Positions 37,087-45,608 are shown, counted from the first letter of the stretch. The stretch is DNA of 64,000 nt from Giesbergeria sp. (GCF_028686475.1 NZ_JAQUCA010000011.1:1-64000), one strand, 5' to 3'. Notes: generated from the sequence alone by a model not told the origin. Translations and numbers: made by a program.

Positions 37087-37245
37087 ATGCTAGGCGGGTG
37101 CGAGATTCCGCAGCAAACTGTCCAGCCCCTGCCCTATCCCCTGCCAGCCCGATTTGTGCATAGAGGATTTTTTGCTGCTTTTGCCGTTGGCACTGTCTCT
37201 GGCATTACCGCTTCTCGTTGGGGTGACAGTAGCTCCCAGCTTTGC
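37087..37245 (-). pseudogene. 3' fragment of a second copy of the replication-type gene
   Basis: On the minus strand it encodes SGWQGIGQGLDSLLRNLAPA and a stop, resembling the GWQGLGNLLGGFAPA tail of the gene at 38402. The upstream part has been replaced by integrase DNA at the duplication joint, so it is dead. Confidence 0.7.
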
Positions 37246-37655
37246 ATGGTGGCCATTCCGCCAGTGAGCTTGCAAGCCCTGCTTGAGTACCTTCAGGCGC
37301 GTGGATTCAGCGATGACCACCTGTTGTGGCCCCAGCCCAAGCTCCGCTGTTACCCAGTGTCCAAGACCCTATGCAAGCGATAGGCTATCAGGCGCACTGT
37401 ATGAGCATTTCCGGGATTGGATGAGCAAAGCGGTAGTAGCCGCTACGTTACCGGAAAAAGAAAGGTTCCGGTTGGCCAAAGCATCAACCCACTGGCTGAG
37501 GCACACCTTCGGCACCAGGGCGGTGGCCAAGCAAGTGCCGCTCGATGTGATTCAGGCACAGATGGGCCATTCCAGTATCTAAACCACCATCAATATTTGC
37601 GGTCGTGCGCCGATTCAGCGTCGCACGGATGAGCTAGGCAAAGCGGTTGGCTAGT
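37246..37655 (+). pseudogene. 3' fragment of a second integrase copy
   Basis: Reads VAIPPVSLQALLEYLQARGF and then the HWLRHTFGTRAVAKQVPLD block, close to the intact integrase, but with frameshifts near 37330-37380 and a TAA in the GHSSI motif near 37580. It lacks a start. It is the duplicated catalytic end. Confidence 0.85.
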
Positions 37656-37867
37656 GCTTGGGCACAGCGCGTATGGCCTAGCAGGCGTTAGCACAGCGCA
37701 GACAGTGTGTTTTTTCCTGGTAAACGGTATTTGGGGACGTTGTGCCAAGAGGCATCTTGAATTGGGAGAGTGCTTTAAAAATTAGCAAAAACGCGAAGCC
37801 CGTTCTACCCCTTGGGAACTGTTCTCTGAAAGATTGGGATAGTTATTAGGGCGCTTTGCTTTTTCGG

Positions 37868-37882
37868 TGAACGCTGCGTTCA
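37868..37882. repeat. 15-bp palindrome, second copy
   Basis: TGAACGCTGCGTTCA, the counterpart of 36845-36859. The surrounding 250 bp are also conserved between the two units although no gene is present. Confidence 0.55.
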
Positions 37883-38094
37883 TCGTTTTGGGTGAACGCT
37901 ATATGAAGAAAAAACTGGGTGGGTGCCGTGGGCTGGGACGGGTTGGGGACGGGTTTGAGTCGTCCGGGTCTAAGGCGGGCTTTTGTGGAGCCTGTACGCG
38001 CTACAACTGAGCTTGTGGAGCGCAAAGACGGCTTTGCACTACGAAAAGTAGGGGAGCCATGAGTCCAAGTTTGGACTTTGTGCGGTTTTTCGTT

Positions 38095-38389
38095 GACCGG
38101 CCAAATTTGGCCGGTCGTACTTTGGCGCAAGGATGGCGGTACAAAGTGGTGAGCGGGTGCTAAAAAATCTCGGCCCTTGTTTGAGCCGATGCCGCTTCTG
38201 GCCTTGGCATGGGCCAGTTCGCTTTTTTCCTGACCGGCCAAATTTGGCCGGTCGTGTTTTAGCGCAAAAGATGGGGGTGGAAGGTGGTGAGCGGGCACAA
38301 AAAAACCTCGGCCCCTGTTTCAGCCGATGCTATTTCTGCCCTTGGCGTGGGCCAGTTGAATTTTTCCAACCGGCCAAATTTGGCCGGTA
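38095..38389. repeat. three plasmid palindromes at exact 137-bp spacing
   Basis: Copies at 38095-38116 and 38232-38253 are the full 22-bp form; the copy at 38368-38389 keeps the inner 20 bp. The DNA between them is a tandem repeat of 137 bp with moderate divergence. The array abuts the 3' end of the gene at 38402. Regular spacing of symmetrical sites is typical of centromere-like partition sites or replication iterons. Confidence 0.75.
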
Positions 38390-38401
38390 GTTTTCCCGCT
38401 G

Positions 38402-40039
38402 TCAGGCTGGGGCGAAACCGCCTAGCAAATTACCCAATCCCTGCCAGCCCGGTTTGCGCGTAGAGGAGTCTGTTGCTTTTGTCGCAGGGGCCATCTCTGG
38501 CGGTGCCGCTTCGCGCTGGGGCGGCGATGGCTGCCAGCTTTGCACCGTGGCCTTATCGACGGGGATGAGCTGGCCTTTTTGCAGAAGCTGGGCCACCTTG
38601 GTCACATCGCTAGGGGGTACAGCCAGCCATTGAACCTTGTGCGTTTCCTTACTCTGCACTTCCTGCACCTTCGCCATGCGTATCCAGTCGTTATCTACGC
38701 TGAAAAGCACGGTTTTTCTCGTCGGGTTGCATAGCCATCGCTGTGGTGATGCACTTGCAGCTGCAAACAGTGCGTCCATGTTTGCGGCTACAGGCGTGCC
38801 ATGCCAAGGATGGACGCGCCCTTCGTCCTCAATTGGAGGTTGGACAACCGCTTCGCTTGCCGGTGCTGGGGTCGGTGGTGTGAACACTAAAGGTGGTGCA
38901 TCTGCATCTGCATCATCCGATGGTGCCGTTTGCCATTGCTCCAGTTGCTCTTTTGTTACCGCGAAAATCGTTCCATCGCGTATGGCCTGCGCGATGGATG
39001 GGGTGTCCAGCACTACAGACCATTTTGCCAATAGCGGGTTGCATACGAAATTTTCGATCTTGGTGCGCTCCAGCACGGCGCTGCTGCTGTTCCACTGCCA
39101 AACATAGAGGCGTTTTTCGCTGGACAACAAGCCCGTCTGGGCCAAGGCTTGGCGCAAAGTGCTGGCATCATTTGTCGTTTGCTGCTCTTGCGCTGCGGCT
39201 TCTTGTTGCTGCGCTTCCCGCTGGCGTTTAGCTGCCAATCGGCCTTGCCAGTCGATGTTGCTACTGAGTAACTTAACGGTGTAAGCGTAGGGATTTTTGG
39301 CCTTGGCAATCGAATCTTCTGCCAGTTCAACGATGTGGCCCAGCATTAAGCCCGCTTTGCTGGCCATGCCCATGAGCTTGCGAATCGCAGATGCTCGCAA
39401 TCCCAAATGGCGCAGTGGCATGAGGTCGTCGGGCACTTGGTTATTGGCGTAGTAAGCAGCTTGCGGATCGGAATTGGCTGCCACCACGGGGGCTTCACTG
39501 GTGCCAGGCGCATCTGGTTGGGCGACAGGGGCTGGCTGGTCGCCGTTTGTTTCGATTTCGATCTTGATGTGTTGGGCAGGTGCTGGTTCTAGCAATTCCA
39601 CGGCGGCGCGAACAGCAATTTGATCTTCGCTGGGAATGGGCATTACCGGATGGTCTTTGGCACGGGCACTGACCAGTCCCAGTGTTTGCAAGGCCCAAGG
39701 GGTCAAGAAAATGTCGCTGACCTGCATCCCAAGTTTGCGCGATTGCACTTGGGAGCGAACAATCCACTCTTTGCTCTCGAGTTCTTTCTTGATCTTGCAA
39801 ATTTTGTTCACGCTGACATGCAGCGTTTGTGCGAACCGTTCGTTGCTGATGCGAACGGAATTGGTAATGTCCTTCGTTTGGATACTGCGAACCACGGCTT
39901 GCAGTAGTAGGCGTGCGTAGGGCTTTAAGGCACTGATGGCTGCAATGCGGCAATCGGTGGCACGGTCTGCCGCACGGGCAATGCTCGGCGGATAGGGTGC
40001 AGGTAAAGCAAATTCATTAGATGAGAGTGTGGCAGTCAT
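38402..40039 (-). CDS. plasmid replication-type winged-helix DNA-binding protein
   Basis: A 545-residue protein. Residues 40-130 (LLLQAVVRSI to the ALQTLGL segment) look like a winged-helix domain with the recognition part RFAQTLHVSVNKICKIKKEL, similar to replication initiators or plasmid regulators. The middle (190-290) is helical and contains an alanine/glutamine-rich coiled coil near 265-285; the C-terminal half is Pro/Ala-rich with possible small repeated domains. I cannot name the family. It sits between the palindrome array and a probable small-RNA gene, which is a typical setting for an initiator under copy control. Confidence 0.55.
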   Translation of the reverse strand: MTATLSSNEFALPAPYPPSIARAADRATDCRIAAISALKPYARLLLQAVVRSIQTKDITNSVRISNERFAQTLHVSVNKICKIKKELESKEWIVRSQVQSRKLGMQVSDIFLTPWALQTLGLVSARAKDHPVMPIPSEDQIAVRAAVELLEPAPAQHIKIEIETNGDQPAPVAQPDAPGTSEAPVVAANSDPQAAYYANNQVPDDLMPLRHLGLRASAIRKLMGMASKAGLMLGHIVELAEDSIAKAKNPYAYTVKLLSSNIDWQGRLAAKRQREAQQQEAAAQEQQTTNDASTLRQALAQTGLLSSEKRLYVWQWNSSSAVLERTKIENFVCNPLLAKWSVVLDTPSIAQAIRDGTIFAVTKEQLEQWQTAPSDDADADAPPLVFTPPTPAPASEAVVQPPIEDEGRVHPWHGTPVAANMDALFAAASASPQRWLCNPTRKTVLFSVDNDWIRMAKVQEVQSKETHKVQWLAVPPSDVTKVAQLLQKGQLIPVDKATVQSWQPSPPQREAAPPEMAPATKATDSSTRKPGWQGLGNLLGGFAPA

Positions 40040-40066
40040 TTTTTTGAGGGCGAAAAATCCCCCGTG

Positions 40067-40096
40067 TTGCCAACTGCCACAGAAAAGTTCTAAAAT
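40067..40096 (+). promoter_or_regulatory. sigma-70 promoter for a small RNA opposite the rep-type gene leader
   Basis: -35 TTGCCA (40067) and -10 TAAAAT (40091) with 18 bp between, each five of six to consensus. It points away from the gene that starts at 40039. Confidence 0.6.
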
Positions 40097-40102
40097 CGGC
40101 GC

Positions 40103-40205
40103 AACTATGTATTTGCGCTGTTTTTTCTAGGACTCGTTCTTGGTGGGGCAGCATGGGCAACCCGATGAAAGCCGCTTCTCTTGGTACAGAAGCGGCTTTT
40201 GTCGT
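40103..40205 (+). ncRNA. candidate small antisense RNA upstream of the replication-type gene
   Basis: About 100 bases between the promoter at 40067 and a strong terminator at 40168-40205 (AAAGCCGCTTCT, loop, AGAAGCGGCTTT, then T-rich). No ORF. The transcript would be complementary to the 5' leader of the minus-strand gene if that gene starts transcription beyond 40205, as do antisense copy-control RNAs of plasmids. Confidence 0.5.
40168..40205 (+). terminator. rho-independent terminator of the candidate small RNA
   Basis: A 12-base stem with a short loop, followed by TTTTGTCGTTTT. Confidence 0.75.
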
Positions 40206-40238
40206 TTTACGGTGTGGTAAAGGTCAAGAATTAGATGG

Positions 40239-40577
40239 TTGGTGTGTCCCTGTGGAGCAATTGTGCAGATTGTCCTGCGAAAAACAGAAAATCTGAAACG
40301 ATTGAAGATAGCCGACTGTGAATCTTTCGAGCTGGAAATGGCTCAAAAGTGTGCTAGGAATTTCCTTGCGCTGCATGTCTTGGGTGCAGCGTGTCAGGTA
40401 GTTGGGGCACTGAACGGACATGCTTTGCCTGTAGCAATGCTTAGATGTTCCCCAATAGGAACTTGTTTTTCGTTGTGCGTGGACGCTTGCTGTAGCCTGC
40501 TGGAGGCTACAGCGATGAGCATAGCCGTTGCGGCTGGCGTGCTGAATTGGATGCAAGGCGTAGGCGGTGCGGAATGA
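40239..40577 (+). CDS. hypothetical protein, doubtful
   Basis: A 112-residue frame with no recognised domain and many cysteines. No strong ribosome site. A hairpin (GCTGTAGCC...GGCTACAGC) lies inside near 40490. The stretch may instead be regulatory DNA between two small-RNA-like units. Confidence 0.25.
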   Translation: MVCPCGAIVQIVLRKTENLKRLKIADCESFELEMAQKCARNFLALHVLGAACQVVGALNGHALPVAMLRCSPIGTCFSLCVDACCSLLEATAMSIAVAAGVLNWMQGVGGAE

Positions 40578-40703
40578 CATTTTTTAACATATAAGGTCAT
40601 TCTGTGTCGCTTGCACCAAAAATCCGCTAAAATCCGCACAAACAGGCGAACGCAGATTTCCGGTGTGCAAGGCACAGGATGGTTGATGTGGCGTTCGCGG
40701 CGG

Positions 40704-40742
40704 GCCTACAGTAACTTTCTCAGGGTGGCTGTAGGCTTTTTG
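40704..40742 (+). terminator. rho-independent terminator
   Basis: GCCTACAG (40704) pairs with CTGTAGGC (40729), followed by TTTTTGC. It ends a second short non-coding unit (from about 40636, after a TAAAAT box), laid out like the one at 40103. Confidence 0.65.
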
Positions 40743-40854
40743 CTTTGTGCGAACAAAACAGGTGTATGGTACCGCAGTTTTGATACAAACTTGAAAAAAA
40801 TTGCGGGCGCAGGACATCCCTCCTGCGTAAGGTAAAGCTCCGCCGCCAATTTTT

Positions 40855-40866
40855 AGATAGCTATCT
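40855..40866. promoter_or_regulatory. 12-bp palindrome, downstream copy
   Basis: AGATAGCTATCT, identical to the sites before parA at 42284 and 42319. It lies just beyond the 3' end of the par partner gene, so the palindromes bracket the locus. Confidence 0.6.
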
Positions 40867-40871
40867 AGCTA

Positions 40872-41168
40872 TCAATCAATTTTCAAATATTGCTTTAACA
40901 GGCGTTCGACAATCTCTGTCTCGGTTACACGACGGCCTGGAGACGATTCCGCAATTGCCCCGTTCTTCAGTGCTTTTGCAATGTCCCAACGGATGCGAAA
41001 CAGTTTTTGCACGGTGGGTACTGGTGGTAGCTCGGCGGCAGAGGTTGAAACAGAACTGGACGGCGTTGGAGTGATGCTGTTTTCCCTGGCACCTTCGAGA
41101 AAGGCGGTAGGGTCTTTCTGGGGAGGGGTGATACCAGATAGGTCAGGTTTGCCGCGCATCCGATTCAT
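40872..41168 (-). CDS. small ParA-partner-like DNA-binding protein
   Basis: A 98-residue protein. The N-terminal 55 residues are Ser/Pro-rich and disordered in look; the C-terminal FRIRWDIAKALKNGAIAESSPGRRVTETEIVERLLKQYL resembles a short helical or ribbon-helix-helix DNA-binding domain, as in ParG-type centromere proteins. It lies downstream of parA on the same strand, separated by a structured RNA element. It could bind the AGATAGCTATCT sites at both ends of the locus. Identification rests on position and length. Confidence 0.55.
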   Translation of the reverse strand: MNRMRGKPDLSGITPPQKDPTAFLEGARENSITPTPSSSVSTSAAELPPVPTVQKLFRIRWDIAKALKNGAIAESSPGRRVTETEIVERLLKQYLKID

Positions 41169-41174
41169 CAGTTT

Positions 41175-41635
41175 GTGCGTGAAACCTCGGCATTCATGCC
41201 GGGGAGGTAGAGCGCGGAACGCATGGCGTTCCTTGCCTCGGGCTGTTACCTGCTCACGTCCGTTCTATGGCCCGGTTGACAGAAATTAGTGCGAGGCTTT
41301 TCACCTCTGCTGGGCCTTGCGGCTCTGCCCGTAAGGGCATAGTGACGCGCACCTTGCGGTGCGGCTCCCCTCGACAATGTTGCGTATCGGCTTACCCTTG
41401 CGGGCGGTTCCAATCCGTTTCGTGCTTACCCTGTCGCTTGTCTGCAACCAGAACTTTCAGAGCTTGGGACTAAGGAAGCATCCCAAGGTGAGTCTTCGCA
41501 CCTGCACACAACGTAGCGCCCGCTTTACTCGGCAATGAAGCCCGGATTAAGGCATCCGGGGCGCTTAGTCTGGTCAACCCGAACTTGTAAGGCTTTCGCC
41601 TTCCAAGCTCCAACCTTCAGGTCGGGGTAGTTGAC
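41175..41635 (-). ncRNA. omega RNA (HEARO)-like structured RNA without IscB
   Basis: About 460 bases with no good ORF but many strong hairpins on the minus strand: AAGGC-GAAA-GCCTT, CCC-GCAA-GGG, GCACC-GCAA-GGTGC, CCCGGA...TCCGGG, GGAACGC...GCGTTCC and a terminal GGCAT-GA-ATGCC. Three of the loops are GNRA tetraloops. The 5' edge GTCAACTACCCC is like the left end of IS200/IS605-type elements, and the whole resembles the RNA that accompanies IscB (HEARO). The 5' edge cuts into parA at 41635. No IscB gene is present. Bases just 5' of the edge (TCCACGAGGTGACTGC, from parA) would be the guide. Confidence 0.55.
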
Positions 41636-42264
41636 GCAGTCACCTCGTGGAAAAATGCTTCAATCTCGGCAATTGCTGCGCTGTCTTTGCCTAGTTCTTG
41701 CACAATCGCTCCTTCGCCAATGGCTCGCCGGAACGCCACGCGCTCACACACTTTGCTTGTCAAGACATTGAGTCTTTGTTCTTGTAAGAATTCCAGCATA
41801 TCGGCAGTATCTTTGCTACGGGGATCAACACGGGTTAAAAGCACTCGAACATCCAGATCGGGGTTGTAATCCCGTGCCAGTTCTACCACCATGAGTAAAT
41901 CGGTCATCGCTGCGGCATCTAGGTTGGATGCGCCCACCGGAATCACTGCACGCTGGGCCAGCAAAAGGGATGAACGCAAGCCCGCTGAGTCACGTCCTCC
42001 AGCATCCACGACCACATGCTGAAACCCGCAGGCTAACGGCCTTCCTTCGGTCAGAATGGCCTTTCCAATCAGACAAGCGGTTGTCGGGTTGCGTGTATGG
42101 CTCCCACTTTCTCGCCGCCACGCTGCCCAACTTGCGGCACTGGCCTGTGGATCGCCGTCGATAAGTAGCGTCTTGCCTTGGTAGGCAAGCATGGTTGCTA
42201 AATGAATGGCGGTGGTGGTTTTTCCTACACCACCTTTGGTGTTTACCACTGCATAGATGGTCAT
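41617..42264 (-). CDS. parA: ParA-family partition ATPase, C-terminus altered by the RNA element
   Basis: A 215-residue short ParA/Soj-type ATPase. Deviant Walker A KGGVGKTT (10-17), the switch GDPQAS near 38 and the VVVDAGG segment near 81 are present. The last five codons and stop lie inside the structured-RNA element that begins at 41635, so the original C-terminus has been replaced. GGAG stands nine bases before the ATG at 42264. Upstream are three copies of AGATAGCTATC[TA], probable operators. It partitions the plasmid-like element with the small partner at 40872. Confidence 0.9.
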   Translation of the reverse strand: MTIYAVVNTKGGVGKTTTAIHLATMLAYQGKTLLIDGDPQASAASWAAWRRESGSHTRNPTTACLIGKAILTEGRPLACGFQHVVVDAGGRDSAGLRSSLLLAQRAVIPVGASNLDAAAMTDLLMVVELARDYNPDLDVRVLLTRVDPRSKDTADMLEFLQEQRLNVLTSKVCERVAFRRAIGEGAIVQELGKDSAAIAEIEAFFHEVTASTTPT

Positions 42265-42283
42265 TGAGTTTTTCTCCAGCACG

Positions 42284-42350
42284 AGATAGCTATCTTACTG
42301 CGTGGTAGATAGATAAATAGATAGCTATCTTTTGATTTAGATAGCTATCA
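42284..42350. promoter_or_regulatory. three 12-bp palindromes between parA and the divergent gene
   Basis: AGATAGCTATCT at 42284 and 42319, AGATAGCTATCA at 42339. A TATAAT box at 42351 serves the divergent gene. Probable operator or centromere-like site of the par system. Confidence 0.7.
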
Positions 42351-42396
42351 TATAATACAATTGATCTATTGCAATCCCCTGTACTAAAAAATCCTG

Positions 42397-43299
42397 ATGA
42401 GTAGCTATCACATCCCCACCGCCACCCGCTGGATTTCTGGTGCTTTGGCTACCGTGGTAACGCTGGTTTGTGCTGGCATGGCCGGTATGTCAGCGATGGA
42501 GCGCTCTACCAGCATGGCTGGAGCAGTGATGTTTGTGGCATTGGCTTTGGTGATGGTAGTGGGCAGCCATTTATTACCAGCTTTAGCCCGTGGTAGTCGT
42601 ATTGGCCAAGGCGTGTTTGCCGTTTGCGTGCTGGTGACGCTTTACAACCACGCTTACTTTTTCGACAGCGAAAAGCGCCACATGGGCCAGCAGCGCCAGG
42701 CCGAAGTCCCTCCTTCACCCGAGGTACTACGCTATGAACAAGAGCTGGCTTTGATTGATGCGCGTGGTTTGCCGCTGGTATCGGCAGACCTCGCCAGCGC
42801 ACAGGTGGCAGTTGCCAAAGCCGCTGCTGTACTAGAGCGTTGCCAAGCCAAAGAAGGTGCACGCTGCACCTCTGCTGCGGCTGCGCTAGACATTGCTCAA
42901 GCCAAAACAGGCGCTTTACAAGACGAGCGCACCCAAGCCTTGCGTGCTGAAGACCTGCGCTCCAGTTTGTCAACAGCAGTAGCGGCACATGGCGCTAGGG
43001 TAACCCAAGCTGGTGTCAATGCCGTGGATGCCTCCATCGCCCGCCTATTGGGCATCGAGGCCGATACCGTGGCCACCATGACTTCCCTCATGCAATCCAT
43101 CGCCTTGGAAGTGATGGGCGCTTTGCTCTGGGCTGTAGCCTTGCCCAAGGTGGTTAAAAAACCTCGTGTGCAGGAAGTGCGCGTCAAGCACATCATCCCC
43201 TACAACCCTAAGCCCAAGCCGTCTAAGCAATTCGGCTGGGCACGCACTGCGCTGATTCGCCACCAAGGCCAGCCCCGCGATTCGCCTGTTTCGGTGTAA
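42397..43299 (+). CDS. membrane protein with coiled coil, unknown function
   Basis: A 300-residue protein. Three hydrophobic helices in the first 95 residues, a long charged helical stretch (100-220) likely to form a coiled coil, a further membrane helix near 232-250 and a basic tail. No family recognised. It shares the divergent control region with parA, so it belongs to the plasmid-like backbone; similar coiled-coil membrane proteins occur on plasmids, but no role can be given. Confidence 0.7.
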   Translation: MSSYHIPTATRWISGALATVVTLVCAGMAGMSAMERSTSMAGAVMFVALALVMVVGSHLLPALARGSRIGQGVFAVCVLVTLYNHAYFFDSEKRHMGQQRQAEVPPSPEVLRYEQELALIDARGLPLVSADLASAQVAVAKAAAVLERCQAKEGARCTSAAAALDIAQAKTGALQDERTQALRAEDLRSSLSTAVAAHGARVTQAGVNAVDASIARLLGIEADTVATMTSLMQSIALEVMGALLWAVALPKVVKKPRVQEVRVKHIIPYNPKPKPSKQFGWARTALIRHQGQPRDSPVSV

Positions 43300-43321
43300 A
43301 ACTCTCCTGCTAAATGCAAAA

Positions 43322-43346
43322 CGCCACCCTTTTTTATAGGGTGGCG
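43322..43346 (-). terminator. terminator hairpin
   Basis: CGCCACCC and GGGTGGCG form an eight-base stem. The T-run (TTTTGCATTT) is on the minus-strand side, so it mainly stops minus-strand transcripts, though it also lies at the end of the plus-strand gene. Confidence 0.6.
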
Positions 43347-43407
43347 CTGCTGCATGGCGAAGGTTAGCTTGCGCTAGGCACGTCGAAAATTCGCTGTGTT
43401 TTTACTG

Positions 43408-43610
43408 TTAATCTGCGGAATCGTCATCCACCACTGTCTCCAAAAGCAGATTGATGTGCTGCTGTACCCGCTCCAACCCTGCAATCGTTTCTTCACGGGT
43501 GTGGCTGGTGTCGCCAAAGAAGTCTTGGATGGCTTCGATGAGAGTTTCTGCTTTGGGTAGTGGTCAATCTTTGACTGATTTGCTGTAATTCAGCATTATT
43601 TTCATGATAA
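43408..43610 (-). pseudogene. small frameshifted gene
   Basis: The minus strand encodes LPKAETLIEAIQDFFGDTSH and on to a TAA at 43408, an acidic helical protein. Upstream, NAELQQISQRLTT continues it in a different frame; a stop (TGA near 43570) blocks the first frame. One frameshift near 43560 joins them. Product unknown. Confidence 0.45.
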
Positions 43611-43742
43611 GCCTCATGCTGTCACCGCACAGCCTTCTCTATGAAACTACACGCCAGATCGTTAGTTTGGTAGTGCATGACTTTGGGAATGGTTGCAAAA
43701 AATCAGTCAATTGAACACCACTACCAATTTAACTAGCCACGT

Positions 43743-44495
43743 TTATTTATTCATGTTTCCAAAAAATCTAGCGTTTTCTTTGAATTTTGTGAACTTGGTA
43801 CCCTTACTTAATAATTTTTGTGCTTTGGTATGATCCTCATTTTCACTTTTGACTGGTGAAAAATCCATGACACCATCGTCTGCATTGAGTCTTGGTAGTG
43901 GCGCTGCGTGCTGAACTGGTGCTTTGGTAGGCTCTATTTGAATGGGTTGAATTGGGGAATGAAGAATCGGACTACTGGTAGTAGCGGGGGCTTCTTCCAA
44001 TGGCGATGGCTGATTGACAGGGCTGATAGCCTCGGTAGCAGCTGCATTAGGCATAACAGCTTGGCGCATTGTTTGATTCGCATATTGCAGCAGCAAGGTG
44101 GCGCTACGGCTAACGCCATGCACTGCAAATAGAAAGACAAGGCGGCGCTTGATATAGAGGCGGCGATTGCTCAAGCCAGAGATCGCGTTGAGTTCTCGCA
44201 AGACATCCATCAACCCAGCATCACGTTGGCTGATGCTGATTTCTACGGGAAGGGTGCCATCTACCTCTCCATCCATCGATGTTTGGCCCAATACATCCAG
44301 CAGGCTTCGGTCAATCACCACTGGCGCAACCAGCAGGGCACGGACGAAGTTGGAGCGTGCAACTGATGTTGGGAGGCTTTGGAGGTGAAAAAACAGCGGC
44401 TCCAAGCCCACGTCATCCGCTTTCAATAGAAGCCGAACTCTGACCGTGGACAGCGATTCCGATTGCATCTTCCTGTTTTGTGTCTTCTTAGTCAT
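43743..44495 (-). CDS. hypothetical plasmid protein
   Basis: About 250 residues, starting at ATG 44495. The first 130 residues (VRVRLLLKADDVGLEPLFFHLQ and following) look folded, then a Pro/Ser-rich linker (about 140-200) leads to a basic tail (KLLSKGTKFTKFKENARFF). I do not recognise the family. It lies alone between decayed DNA and an AT-rich repeat region. Confidence 0.6.
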   Translation of the reverse strand: MTKKTQNRKMQSESLSTVRVRLLLKADDVGLEPLFFHLQSLPTSVARSNFVRALLVAPVVIDRSLLDVLGQTSMDGEVDGTLPVEISISQRDAGLMDVLRELNAISGLSNRRLYIKRRLVFLFAVHGVSRSATLLLQYANQTMRQAVMPNAAATEAISPVNQPSPLEEAPATTSSPILHSPIQPIQIEPTKAPVQHAAPLPRLNADDGVMDFSPVKSENEDHTKAQKLLSKGTKFTKFKENARFFGNMNK

Positions 44496-44539
44496 GTGAC
44501 AACCCAAAGTTTGTGGCTAAAGATCAAAAAAACCAAACT

Positions 44540-44670
44540 CAAGAAAAATTTTCACGAATTGGGAAAAATTTCCCCAGAATCGAAAAAAAATTCCTGACAT
44601 CAGGAAATTTTCCCCAGAATCAGAAAATTTTTCCAAAAATTAGAAAAAATTCTCCAGCGCCCTTGAACTG
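44540..44670. repeat. AT-rich repeats, possible origin region
   Basis: Near-copies of AAATTTTCCCCAGAATC occur at 44569 and 44604, among many GAAAATTTTTCC-like stretches. Short AT-rich repeats like these often mark an origin, but no DnaA boxes are obvious. Confidence 0.4.
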
Positions 44671-45608
44671 GATTCTGCGGGTCGGCGTATGCTTTTTTTC
44701 TTCAAAAGATACGCGAAAAATTGAATCTTTCAAGTTTGCGATCTGGGTGGGGGGCGGGTTATGATTCATGTACTCAGCAACTGCGCTTGCAGGAATAGAG
44801 CATCAAGAAGTTTTATCAAGAGACCATCAATAGACGGGGGCGTAAGCTTTCCCGTTTTTTTTGTTCACCCTACGGTAAATGGGGTTTTTTAGCTCGGAGC
44901 CGATCTCAACAATTCAACACAGAGTGTCAAAGAACAGAGGAACAAACTTAGCAAAATCAACAACTTAGCTTGCTACATTAGCTACAGAGCGCAACACAGA
45001 TTGAAAAAGAGAAATTTTTTGGTAGGTAATTTGCTTATTTTTTGAGCAGCTTTGGTAGGCAAGAAGGGCAAAACGATGTGTGCTGCACGGTGCGAACTGG
45101 GCGGCAATGGGACAACAGGTGTGTGCATGGCGTTGGCTTTTGCTGGTGTACGGGTGCTGATCGATACGGAAGGCGGCTTAGGCGCTGCACTAACGCGGGA
45201 GACGGCAACAGGAACGGTGCAGAAGCGCTATGGACGCATGGAGACAACAACTGCCAAAGAAAGAAGGAATCTGCTGGCGTGGCGGCCAGTGCGTCTGATG
45301 GGGGTGGATTGACACTTCAGGTCAGGCGTAGGGGGATGCGAAAAGACGGGGTTTGCGCTCCGTGGTGGCCCAAGGGCTGCTGAATTAGCGCACGCTGCTC
45401 GCGTAGAGCGCCGTTCCGATGCGACTGAGCCTGCTGGCGGCGGTATCGGGGGCCACGTTACCGTGAGGGCGTGGGTACGTAGGTTTGGCACAGCCTGCGT
45501 GCTGCTTTCTTCTTCTTTAAGTACCGTGTCGGGGTGCAAATCCCCAAAGCTGCGTCCGGCAGAGGACGAAAAAAAGCCACCCGATGGGGGTGGAGTTGCT
45601 GCATGGAC

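Larger units (their letters stand above)
36227..37245. repeat. tandem duplication, unit 1 (integrase 3' end to replication-gene 3' end)
   Basis: The order is: last 410 bp of the integrase, a conserved 260-bp non-coding segment, a variable segment, the palindrome at 37052 and a decayed copy of the 3' end of the gene at 38402. The same order follows in 37246-38544. The joint near 37246 fuses the replication-gene tail to integrase DNA. Confidence 0.8.

Noticed and set aside
38095-38389. Regular repeats as a CRISPR array
   Set aside because: Units are 137 bp with palindromes and similar spacers between them, and no cas genes are near.
41175-41635. Group II intron as the source of the structured region
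   Set aside because: No domain V signature or reverse transcriptase frame, and the edges resemble IS200/IS605-type ends.
44513-44764. 83-residue frame rich in Lys/Asn/Phe
   Set aside because: It is a reading of AT-rich repeats, with no ribosome site or family.
45052-45312. 86-residue frame in the gene-poor region
   Set aside because: No family, no clear ribosome site and competing frames on both strands.
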